A DNA stretch of 64,000 bases, taken from positions 310,001 to 374,000 of the forward strand of contig JAMWFC010000059.1 of the NCBI GenBank assembly GCA_027475525.1, written 5' to 3'. Positions 54,649 to 64,000 of the stretch are shown here, one piece after another (the stretch's first letter is position 1; every line of letters begins with the position of its first letter). The notes beneath the pieces are model-generated. The model did not search any database and was not told where the DNA came from. It saw only the letters and a list, made by a program, of their open reading frames with translations. The stretch is from Macrolepiota albuminosa (taxonomy: Eukaryota; Basidiomycota; Agaricomycetes; Agaricales; Agaricaceae). The translations under genes were made by a program, and so were the position numbers.

Positions 54649-55398
54649 GTGCAATTCAAGAATCTCCTCATCCTTGCTTCCCTTGCCCTTTCCTCATATG
54701 CTCATACAACTGTCGCCCAGGTCAAGAACAACATCAACGCAAACATCATGCCTGCCCTGAGTGCCCTTCTTAATGCGATTGATGCCTTCCCTATTGATGG
54801 CAAGATCCTAAATCTCCATCAGGCTCTGGTATGTGTTTCCCTTCGTAGTTGCATATGAGTATGTCATCCTGAAATACCATTTATGATTTAGGACATTCAC
54901 ACTGAAGCCCTCAATCTCGACCACACTCTTGTTGCTACTACAAATGACGTTAATGTAGGTAGTTCTCCTGCATTATGCTTTCTCATATACTCACTGTTAT
55001 CTGGCTCAAGGGTGCCACCTGCCCAATCGGAGAAAGTGATGCACAGGCTATTCTTGCTGACCTTCAAGCTCTGTTACCCAACATCCAACAATCTTTAACG
55101 GACATTGTTGCACGCAAAGCTACCTTCCAATCCATTCCTATCGGGGGGGTTTCTGCCCTTGTACAAAAGGACTTGACCACTCTGAATCGAGACACAGACG
55201 CTTTGGCATCTGCGTTCATTGCCTGTGCCCCGGTAAGTAGTTCCTTTGTTGAGCCTTTTCTGCAGGAATATTGACGTTCAACAGGCGGATGTCGTTGCTG
55301 CAGGTCAGGAACTCCAGACCAAAATCGATAATGCATTTGGTCCTGCTATCGCTGCCTTTTCCTTTGATCCTGTGTGCTGCGACAAATCTGATTGGTGA
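54649..55398 (+). CDS. HsbA-like hydrophobic surface-binding protein, start codon altered
   Basis: Four exons join in phase: 54649-54828, 54892-54954, 55011-55232 and 55285-55398, with GT-AG introns of 52-63 nt. The mature part has the HsbA (hydrophobic surface binding protein A) pattern: ALSALLNAIDAFP, a helical run with ATNDVNGATCPIGESDAQAI-type spacing, LPNIQQSLTDIVARKATF, IGGVSALVQKDLTTLN and ALASAFIACAP. The N-terminus is a clear signal peptide (LLILASLALSSYAH). Family members are secreted and coat hydrophobic surfaces. Odd point: where MQFKNLL is expected the first codon is GTG (54649). An in-frame ATG at 54462 would bury the signal peptide, so expression is uncertain. Confidence 0.75.
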
Positions 55399-55768
55399 AC
55401 AAATATTTTTGTCACTGTTCTCATGGGCAAGAGATGAAGATGAGAAGCTGGTATACTTACTAAGGAGTACTGAGACTGGAGGTCTGCAATACAGAGGCTG
55501 TTATTGGCTTATGTTGTCATGCTAGGATATAGATTTTAAATCCGCTGAATACAAGAACTTTGACCAATTTACTGTGGTTGTTAATTATGGTTCTATTGAC
55601 GGAGTACTTGTTTGGCTCAGGGCTGCTCCTGGCCATTTTGTGGTGTATATTACGGCCTGCCCTAAACTAAAAAATGACAAGAGAACTCAGGGCAGATTTT
55701 ACAACTTGATCTCCTATCACTACTTTCCTCATTTAGGATATTACATAAGCAACAGAAATCACTGCAAA
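55399..55768. other. Gap between HsbA-like gene and large AT-rich gene
   Basis: A plus frame at 55574-55798 overlaps the presumed start of the next gene. No family resemblance. Base composition shifts from GC-balanced to AT-rich here. Confidence 0.35.
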
Positions 55769-56232
55769 ATGCCTCGTCAAGTAAGTTTTATTGACTAGCA
55801 GTTAAATTAGTACTTGACCCAGGTCTAACCTTTATAAAATCAGCTGAAAAATCAGATAATGTGGATTAATAGGATACTCATTTGCCAGGCTCATTAGTTT
55901 TATCACTCATACTCAATAGGAATCTCCAGCTGTACGTGACATTCAACTGATTAGTTTACTCAGTTTTAATAATGACAAACTTAGGTTCAAAACAAGGTAA
56001 CGTATACTAATGTAGTACGCAATCGTCGGTCTTATTAAGTCTTTTGTCATATTCAGAGGGGTAAAAAAGTAAGTGCTTACAATTTAACTTGTAATTGTGC
56101 TTATTTTATATGTATAACAGTCTACTGCCAAGGTATACAGCAATTAATAGCTTGAGATAACAATATTTACTGAGTAATCAATTAGACTACTATTGGCAGT
56201 GTCGAAAATAAGAAGCGTGCAAGGCACCAGGT

Positions 56233-56977
56233 TGTCAGGTTCTGCTGAGTCGGGGGCTTTCCGGGAAAGCAATCGCCCTTACAATGCGGACTTGACCCAC
56301 GGATACTCGGGTGTCTGGAACTCTGGGGCTAGGACTCCGGGGTTCAAGACGTGGACAGGGAAATCCCGGGAGAGGGGACTTAGTCCGGGGGTTTTGGGTG
56401 GTGGGTAACTGGGGAGTTCGGGTGGGGGTCGAGTCGTGAACCGGAGGTTCTAAGACGAGACCAAGTTAGTAAATTAGAGTCGCGAAGTGCGTACCAGTCT
56501 TAGAGCACGCGATTATCCAAGCGTGCCAGTCAATGCGTACCAGTCAAATAGAGGGCACGCAACAATTCAAGTAACCAAATGAAAACAGAGTAAGCAGTGT
56601 AATATCAAGACTAACAAATACAACAGGGAACTACGCTTAAGTACTACGGGACCAGGTCTCGGGGTTCTGGGGTGTCTGGGATGGGTTCTGGGAGTTATTG
56701 AGTAGCAGGCAGGGACTGTATACCTGGATCGCGCATGTGGGGCGCACGATCAATTGGCGCGGAGGGAGCTGTGATGCGTGATGCGTGATGACCAGAAGCG
56801 AGTTGCGTAATCCGGTCGTTGATCAGGGCTGGTGGCAGCTGATGGCGGTCCTTGATGTGCGTGATGGCGGTGTCGGCGGTCATGATGGTGGGGCGTGTCC
56901 TGTGGAGTCGGAGGGGGGGTCCCGGGCGGTGTTCCGGGGATGTCCCAGGGTGGATCCAGGGGGGAGGGGTCGTGACA
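56233..56977 (+). mobile_element. Solo LTR, 745 bp, family S2
   Basis: TGTCAGGTTC...GGTCGTGACA with CAGGT at 56228-56232 and 56978-56982. The target duplication covers a 5' splice site (CCAG|GTAAGC), so the insertion sits exactly at an exon-intron border. Homologous to 59765-60475 in opposite orientation. Confidence 0.9.
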
Positions 56978-57170
56978 CAGGTAAGCCAATCTCTTTTTTT
57001 TTCTCATTACGCAAGACTCAGATGTTGATAGCAGGCCAAAGACAACAGTTCCAGAAGAACTGTAGGTATTTAATATTATTACCCACTACACAATTAACTT
57101 TTTTGCCAAGGGAACAAAGCTTTTGGTAAAGACCAAAGAAAAACTTGCCGAGGCTGAAAAAGCCACTCAG

Positions 57171-57669
57171 TGTAAGGGCGACCTCTAGAGGCTGTGGCTC
57201 AGTCACACAGCTGGCAGAGGGAGATCCAAAGTGTATTAGAATATATACTGACAATATCAAGGTAGCTACTCACCTGGCAGAGGGAGATCCAAAGAGAACA
57301 AGTCTAGGGATTCCCTATGCCAGGTTGGACGCTTCTGGGGCCTCTGAAGCATGGGAAACAACTGTACAGTACAACAAAACCTTAAAAACTCGAAAATTGC
57401 CTACACAAATACTTGTACAAATAAGGGGCAAACTCTGGCAAACTCTGGCTTATATAAGCAGTCTGGAAGCGGTGCTGAGTGGGCCCACACTTGTCTGAAT
57501 GGTGGCTAAAGAACCAGAGCATCTCAAGGGCTGAGAGTAGTACTAACAGATAGTGTTGAAAGAATAGAAACAGTGAAATGAAATAATGTCAGAAGAAATA
57601 AGAGAATGAATGGAAGGAGAGTGAAGAGATAAGGAGTGAGAAAAGGAAGAAATGAGAAGTTCCCTGACA
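57171..57669 (+). mobile_element. Solo LTR, 499 bp, family S1
   Basis: TGTAAGGGCG...CCCTGACA with CTCAG at 57166-57170 and 57670-57674. It splits an exon: the codons before (EAEKATQ) and after (ETIEAAQEGQ) join in frame if the LTR and one duplication are removed. Open frames inside it are not genes. Confidence 0.93.
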
Positions 57670-59764
57670 CTCAGGAAACAATTGAAGCAGCCCAAGAAGG
57701 GCAAGACTTTTATGAGGAGATTAGTAAATCTCTCATTGGCTACATAAAGTGGCCAGCATTGAGCAACACCAGCTTTGGCATGGTGCCAGAGCTCCTCCAT
57801 GGCCGAATCAATCAACGTACTCAGAAACTTCACGATTTAACAACATTCTGGGCTAGCACTCACGAAGGCAAGGATCTGCAGCTGCACACTCTTGAATTCG
57901 CCATTATTATCTTGGTTTCACTGTCGACTATAGTCAAGGACTGTCTTAGCTTTGATCTGCATGGCCTGAAGACAGTAAAGTTCACCAAAACATGGGCAGG
58001 CCTTAGAGAAAAAGATTGTACCCCAGCACAACAAAACTGTCTTCCAGTTCTTGCAAATGGAGGGCATTGCCTCGACCTGTTGCGAACGTTTCTGTATGTG
58101 GATGAGCTCAAGCTCTACTATGAGATAGAGAAAGCCATTGCCAAAATCAACGCAACTAACAAGGGTACACGATCTCTGCAGGAGCTAGAGTGGGAATGGG
58201 AGCAGTTGCAGCAAAAGTTGCTTGACGTTACATGGGTTGCAAAACTTCTTGACAAGAGTGAGCATGATCCTAATATGATCCAACATTGCACATCTCATTA
58301 ATTTCATTTTAGACATGATTGATTCACATGTTCAAGCTCAGCTTATCAAGACATACCTCTCTGCAAATCGAACTACGTTTCATATTCAAGAGAAGTCCAT
58401 CAACTCACTTGCCATGATTCTCGATGCACTCCATGCCCAACCTGGCATGTACAAGGATAATATTTCAATGGTCCTGCGTGCTGTTGTTGACCACACCAAT
58501 TCCCAAGGCTCACACCTCACAATTGCTCTTAGTTGTGTTGAAATGACATACACATATGCCTGCCTCTGCTACAATCTGTATTTTTGCAAGGAGATGCCTT
58601 TTACCATCAACGCGCTCCACTACTGGCGCCATACAGTTAGCGCGATCAACATTCCCTATGCCAACTGGATGGCTCTGACTTATGAGCTTTTGTTTTTATC
58701 TCATCCGCTTGTCAATTTTCCAGATGTCACCCAGGTCTATGACACTTACTTTTAAAATGATGAATACATCAAGATCAAACAAAAGCTGTGCAATTATGAC
58801 CGCCTTCCATTCTCAGAGAAACAAGTTTGGTTCGATATCCTGAATGATGACTTTTACCACATATTTCTCTATACCAGCCAGCATCTCAGAAACAATATGG
58901 ACAGTTTTGGCTTCAATCAGGATCAGATGAATAACAAAGTTCAAAGCAAGTACAATCGGATTTTTGACAAGTATCTTCAACATGTAATCTCTCGCATCGA
59001 CCAATGGGTTGATCTTGCATTACAAGACCATGCCAATAATGCTACCGCAATCAATATTATCAATCAAATTGAGAACAAGGTTCTTTGGCTCATCGCTGGA
59101 CAAATTGGGTCTCACATTTTCTATCCACAATATGAAACCAAGCATCCAATTGTCACAACGGATTTTATTGTGCAGGTATGCAATGCTATGGTGGAACATG
59201 AAGAAAGTCTTGTAATGGTACGTTTTTTAATTAATATGCCTATGCCTCACAATGTCGTGCCATAATAGTTATACCTATCTAGATTGCAGCTGTCTTTGAA
59301 CCGCCGGCACAATTGTATCTTGAAAAGAAGAACTACATTTCTGGGACTCCCACTCTGTATCATGTGCTTTACAACGTTCAGTTGGCATATAAACCAGAGG
59401 CCAGCCATTATGATGTCATTGCAGCCATCAACAATTAGATAGGCACAGTTTTCTGATATCGATTCTCTGGACTTGCTGATATGCGACGGTTGTATGCTCA
59501 AGTCATGCCTGCAGGTTCTAAGGCTCCACCATATATAACCAACACACCAAAGCTCACAGGCAATGCTGGTGGCAATCCTGTCTTGGAGGGTATGGAAAGG
59601 CTGCTGGCTATTCTCATGAGAATAGTCTACAAGGTAGCTCCCAATGTACTTGAAAACTGGTTCTGCAAGCTTGAATCAAAAGACGATGAGTACGTGTCAA
59701 CAAATCCATCGATTGTCAAGCAGATGCTTGAATCAACGACGTATCCATAGAAAACATCTAATCT

Positions 59765-60475
59765 TGTCACGACCCCTCCCCTCCGGGCCCACCCCGGGAC
59801 ACCCCCGGAACACCCTCTGGGACCCTCCCTCCGACCCCACAGGACACGCCCCGCCATCACAACCGCCGACACCGCCATCAGCCGCCACCAGCCCTGATCA
59901 ACGATCAGATCACGCGACTCGTTCCGGCTATCGCGCATCACGCATCACGGCTCCACCCGCACCCCACACGTGCGATCCCGGTATGCAGCCCCTGCCGCTA
60001 CTCAATAACCCCCAGAACCCATCCCAGACATCCCGGAACCCTGAGACCTGGCCCCGTAGTACTTATAGCATAGTTCCCTGTTGTATTCGCCAGTCTTGAT
60101 ATTACATACATACTTTGCTTTACTTGGATTGTTGCGTGCCCTCTATTTGACTGGTACGCATTGACTGGCACGCTTGACTGGCATGCTTGGATAATCGCGT
60201 GCTCTAAGACCGGTATGCACTTCGCGACTTTAACTTACTAACTTGGTCTCGTCATAGAACCCCCGGTTCACGACTCGACCCCCACCTGAACTCCCCCGTT
60301 ACCCATCTACCCAAAACCTCCGGACTAAGTCCCCTCTCCCGGGATTTCCCTGTCCACGTCTTGAACCCCAGAATCCTAGTCCCAGAGTTCCAGACACCCA
60401 AGTATCCGTGGGTCAAGTCCGCATTGTAAGGGCGATTGCTTTCCTGGAAAGCCCCCGACTCAGCGGAACCTGACA
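59765..60475 (-). mobile_element. Solo LTR, 711 bp, family S2
   Basis: On the plus strand it runs TGTCACGACC...GAACCTGACA, with AATCT at 59760-59764 and 60476-60480. It lies inside an exon; the reading frame continues in phase on the other side. About 34 bp shorter than its partner at 56233. Confidence 0.92.
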
Positions 60476-61770
60476 AATCTGGTCAGGGGCAAATCAAATC
60501 AGACAAACTACCTTCGTCGACTTGCTTGCTGGTTCTGGATTGGTGCGCATATACCTTATGCCTCAATTGAGACAGTGCATTCAGGTGGAACAAAGACCAC
60601 TGTAATTGTTAACGGGTGGGACACCAACTACTTCAAGACTGACCACATAGCATATATAATTAGTGAAATGGCTGGTTGGGTGCCATGGTTTACAATGGGA
60701 CCAGCTGAAGAAGCAAATATAAGCAAAGAAGAATTGGCACAAGGCTTTGTCAGAGATGTTCTCAATCATCAATCAATGCGTACTCTTGATTCTCAGTTGC
60801 AAAGTGTTAATCAGCTCATCCAAACAATGCACGATGCATTTATGAAGAATCCAGTCTACTACTGTCATGCCACTCATTCCCAGAGTTGTGAGCCTGTCAA
60901 AACACTCAAGAAATCTGCAGCCAACATTCTTAAGCGGCTGTATGAAGTGCATAATGTGGTGTGCAGCGTTGGATCATATTAATGCCTTTTTAGATCAGTG
61001 AAGAAGAATTAAATCATACAGCAAAACATTTATTGCAAGAGAAATACAACTTTTTAGAAGATCTTAATGAAGAGGATCAAGCTGGAATACATAATGATCT
61101 TTTGATCTTGCATAATCAAATTACGCCTTCGACGTCGGATTTGGTGTTCTGGCACTCACCTGAAAACATGGCGGATCTTTACAGCACTGAAACTCACACT
61201 GATCCCGATCTTGCACGTCTTGAGATTGCTCGAGAAAAGCGCAAAAAGCAGGCTGCCAAGCAGTCAAACAGCAATGGAATTCTTCATGCCAGAGGAACAA
61301 TTCAGAAAAACAAACAGTTGACAACACCTGTAACTGTAGTGGCATCACGCAAGTCTGCACACAAGAACCAGGTCTCAGCCTCACAGCAAGCTAGAGATAC
61401 AGAAGTGATTAAACGCATTGAAAGACAAGTCGACAAGGAACTAGGTAAATATATTGACCATATGTTTTTCAACTCTCATGCTTGTTTTAGCTGCAGCCCA
61501 TCACAGAAAATCTGTTATCAATCAGGAAAAAAAAGATTCAGAGATAGAATCTGAGGTGCAAACAATGGAATGGGGTACTATCGAGCCAGAAGTGGAGACG
61601 ATCACTGAAGGTGTGTATTCTAACTAATGTGTCAGACAATTGATAATCTTATTAACTGGTTTTAGAAGGGTCAGAGCATGATGTTGATACAGATAGTAAG
61701 AAAGAGATCAGTAACAGTATGTATTTTAATTAATATGTCTCATAATTCTCTAATTAACTGATTTTTTAAG

Positions 61771-62069
61771 ACATTCAGAAGATGATACAGATAGCGATAA
61801 AGAGGTCACTGACAGTATGTATTTCAATTAATGCATCATACAATTTAGTATCTAATTAACTAATTTTAGAACATTCAGAAGATGATACAGATAGCGAGAA
61901 AGAGGTCACTAACAGTATGTATTTCAATTAATGCATCACACAATTGAGTATCTAATTAACTAATTTTAGAACATTCAGAAGATGATACAGATAGCGAGAA
62001 AGAGGTCACTGACAGTATGTATTTCAATTAATGCATCACACAATTTAGTATTTAATTAACTAATTTTAG
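61771..62069 (+). repeat. Tandem 100-bp units, each one exon plus one intron
   Basis: Three units. Exons 61870-61914 and 61970-62014 are each 45 nt and code for HSEDDTDSEKEVT-like acidic repeats. Introns 61815-61869, 61915-61969 and 62015-62069 are each 55 nt (GTATGT, AATTAACTAATTTTAG). The phase is symmetric, so added units keep the frame. The first unit starts at 61771 with an acceptor TTTTAAG instead of TTTTAG|G, apparently a G-to-A change. A related but diverged unit precedes (61666-61716) and a longer exon follows (62070-62168). Confidence 0.85.
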
Positions 62070-62637
62070 GACATTCAGAAGATAATATCAAATCTCCATC
62101 TCCAGAGCCTGCAACTCCACCTGTCATTCATGATGTTGATAAAAATATTGAAAAAGAGGTCACTGATAGTATGTGTTTCAATTAATGCACCACACAACTG
62201 AGTATCTAATTAACTGATTTTTAAATGTTTGAAAGATGATATTGAACCTGAAACTCCACCTGCTAATCAGGTGTCAGCTTTTGCTGCTCCAAAAAGCTCA
62301 AAAAATGTCAGACATGCATTATTTATAACAGGAGAAAAAGCATTGGGACATGTGACTGCTGTTCAAAATAAGCAGAGTCCAAGGACTGTTAGACGTGCGT
62401 CTATTACTACTTGTAATTCTTTAATACTTATTGATAACAGAGGAAAAAGCATTGGAACATCATGCAACTGCTATTCGGAAGAAGCGTACACTGTCTGGTT
62501 TGTCATATTTTAATGTCTTGTATTATTGATTATTGATCTGTGTGTCAGATGATATTGAAGAGGAAAAACCACTTATCAAAAAGCACAAAGGGGCTCAGGG
62601 TGCATTATTGGATGCAGATATGTCTGAGGATGATTAG

Positions 62638-64000
62638 AACAGCTATGACATGTAAATTGAGCATTGACTAGTAGAAATTTGATTTTGTTTAATCTTGAAT
62701 ATTTCTTTTAGAAAACAATTGAAAAGTATATTTTCTGAGGTGCATGGGATGTTCTTGAATTCAAAGGGCATGTCTTTTTAAAGAGCTATTTGAAAATATC
62801 TTTTTCAAGGTCTAATTTAGTTAAATTCATATAGATTAAGTTTTCACACCCTATATCAATATCTTTATTATTTTGATAATTGAAAAGAAATCAACTAGAA
62901 ATTAGAAAATAAAAGTATATACAAATATGAACTATTTTATTTTTTCAATATCTGAATGGGCTGCTGTTGCTGCTGGATATCTTGGTTTATAAATGTATTG
63001 TCCATGGTTGAAGAAAGAAAGGAAAAATTAAATTAAATTTCAAAACGTATTTCAGCCATACTTGCTGACTAACTCAGCTAAGCCATGATTGGCACTGCTG
63101 ATCAAATTAAGTACCAGCATGCTTACTTAACTGGCTTGGCCACTTAATGCCCTTTAACTTCAAATAACAAGCCTAATGATGCATTTTATGAACCACTTGT
63201 TGTCATTCTTGCCTTAAAGTTATAGAAACCCAGAGTCACACTATTAAGGAACAGCATGTTGTCAGATGCATTATATGGTTGCAGCAGTGACATGTAAAAC
63301 TTCAGAACAATATGTTGTTCCTGCAGCACCTAAAGCAATTCTAACATATAGAAGTACTAGGCTCTCTATCAAATTTGTGATATGAACCTATCCACTTTGG
63401 GCAGGTGGGCTGCTATATCCACATAAATTTTGTCCAGCATAGAAAGCATGTACCCTTCAAAAGATGCATATTCTGTGGCTTCAAATATACTTGTGTTAAT
63501 TGCAAACTCAATAAATGGACAACAATCAACTCAATCTTATTCATCAGAACAGACAATTGTCTGTAGTATCTGACCTATATCATGGTTTGCCCACTCAGTC
63601 TGACAATCTGTTTGTGCAATGTTGACCTCTTAACAGCTTGTGGAATTCTCTCTACCACTGTGACATAAATTTAGAGTCACAATTGCTCATGATGGTACTA
63701 AGCAGCCTATGCAGTCTAACAATCTCTCAGAGATAAATCCCAGTATTGTATGCACTGGTATGAGGTGCACTATGCTAGTTATTGAACATATTACTCTCTA
63801 GAGGTAGTCAAAGCCTCTAAAACTTGGGTCACTAAGTACTCCAACTAGCAATCTGGGAAACCCATAGAAGGTGGTTGCAATAACACAACAGTCAAGCTGG
63901 CAATCTGAGTACAAAACTCTCCCTCTAATCAAGGAAACTAAGCAAATACAATATGCTAAGTGTTCACAGAACACTCTGAGAAACATCTTCCAAGCACCAA
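62638..64000. other. AT-rich right edge, no gene seen
   Basis: Only short frames (longest about 62 codons, minus 63798-63986) with no motif. Base composition continues that of the preceding gene. Confidence 0.4.

Larger units (their letters stand above)
55769..62637 (+). pseudogene. Large multi-exon gene of unknown function, broken by stops and three solo LTRs
   Basis: AT-rich plus-strand gene, perhaps from ATG 55769 (MPRQ) to TAG 62637. Long exons: about 57670-58302, 58312-59216, 59284-60960, 61003-61444. In-frame stops at 58753 (TAA), 59436 (TAG), 59454 (TGA) and 59748 (TAG) interrupt otherwise continuous reading. Solo LTRs sit at 56233, 57171 and 59765. Removing each with one target duplication restores continuity of the exon or splice site. 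The encoded protein is large, helical and rich in His, Tyr and Asn (blocks YNRIFDKYLQHVISRIDQW, GWDTNYFKTDHIAYII), with a Lys-rich acidic C-terminus built from small repeated exons. I recognise no domain. Confidence 0.6.

Noticed and set aside
56193..56408. Short frames at 56193-56408 and 60252-60476 as a conserved small protein
   Set aside because: They are the two copies of the S2 solo LTR in opposite orientation, not genes.
57636..57669. Start codon of the 221-codon frame at 57636-58301
   Set aside because: This ATG lies inside the solo LTR; the true exon begins before the LTR and continues after it.
27783..62637. Assigning the AT-rich genes to the KDZ transposases common in basidiomycetes
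   Set aside because: I could not find the cysteine clusters or catalytic motifs expected of that family.
1..64000. CRISPR arrays, ribosomal RNA genes or bacterial operons
   Set aside because: No regular short repeats with spacers, no rRNA-like sequence and no bacterial gene organisation were seen; all genes look fungal.

Overview
The window looks like a chromosome segment of a filamentous basidiomycete, most likely an Agaricomycete. The genes have many short introns (about 44-60 nt, GTRNGY donors, CTAAC-like branch sites). There are fungal Zn2Cys6 and C2H2 regulators, an HsbA-like surface protein, a DUF6699-type protein, and dense LTR retrotransposons whose base changes look like CpG deamination. 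No prokaryotic features are visible.

Layout. 1-1.4 kb: unassigned sequence. 1.37-1.66 kb: a 293-bp foldback element with a 5-bp target duplication. 1.73-6.87 kb: a young, complete Ty1/copia element on the minus strand with an intact 1463-aa polyprotein. 7.6-8.15 kb: a broken G-protein alpha subunit. 9.2-18.2 kb: minus-strand genes that include a protein with three Cys2-His-Cys motifs, a three-module Zn2Cys6 regulator, a C2H2 regulator, a DUF6699-like protein and a one-motif Cys2-His-Cys protein. 19.1-23.3 kb: plus-strand Ser-rich protein, an AIFM2-like fragment and a second C2H2 regulator. 23.8-26.97 kb: a decayed importin-5/Kap121-like gene lying between 85-bp direct repeats that contain an intron.

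27.8-31.2 kb is AT-rich, with one multi-exon gene of unknown function and a solo LTR. 31.74-53.13 kb is a nested pair of related Ty3/gypsy elements. Outer element A (1070-bp LTRs, internally deleted) holds inner element B (951-bp LTRs, 11.26 kb, nearly complete). Both carry, on the strand opposite gag-pol, a spliced gene encoding a six-cysteine cluster and a long acidic region. A carries two further antisense gene candidates. A is inserted in a host gene whose remnant ends in a membrane segment. 54.65-55.40 kb: an HsbA-like gene that has lost its ATG. 55.77-62.64 kb: a large AT-rich gene of unknown function, broken by three solo LTRs and at least four stop codons, with a 3' end made of tandem 100-bp units that each contain one exon and one intron. 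62.64-64 kb: AT-rich, no gene seen.

How it fits together. Three LTR elements have LTR pairs differing at only 3-5 sites, so they are young. All 12 differences are transitions and 10 are CpG to TpG/CpA, which suggests methylation-driven decay. Several host genes (G-alpha, importin, AIFM2-like, the large AT-rich gene) are broken, so the window reads as a decaying, transposon-rich region with a regulator-rich island at 9-23 kb. The best candidate for something undescribed is the antisense cysteine-cluster gene kept in both Ty3 elements.
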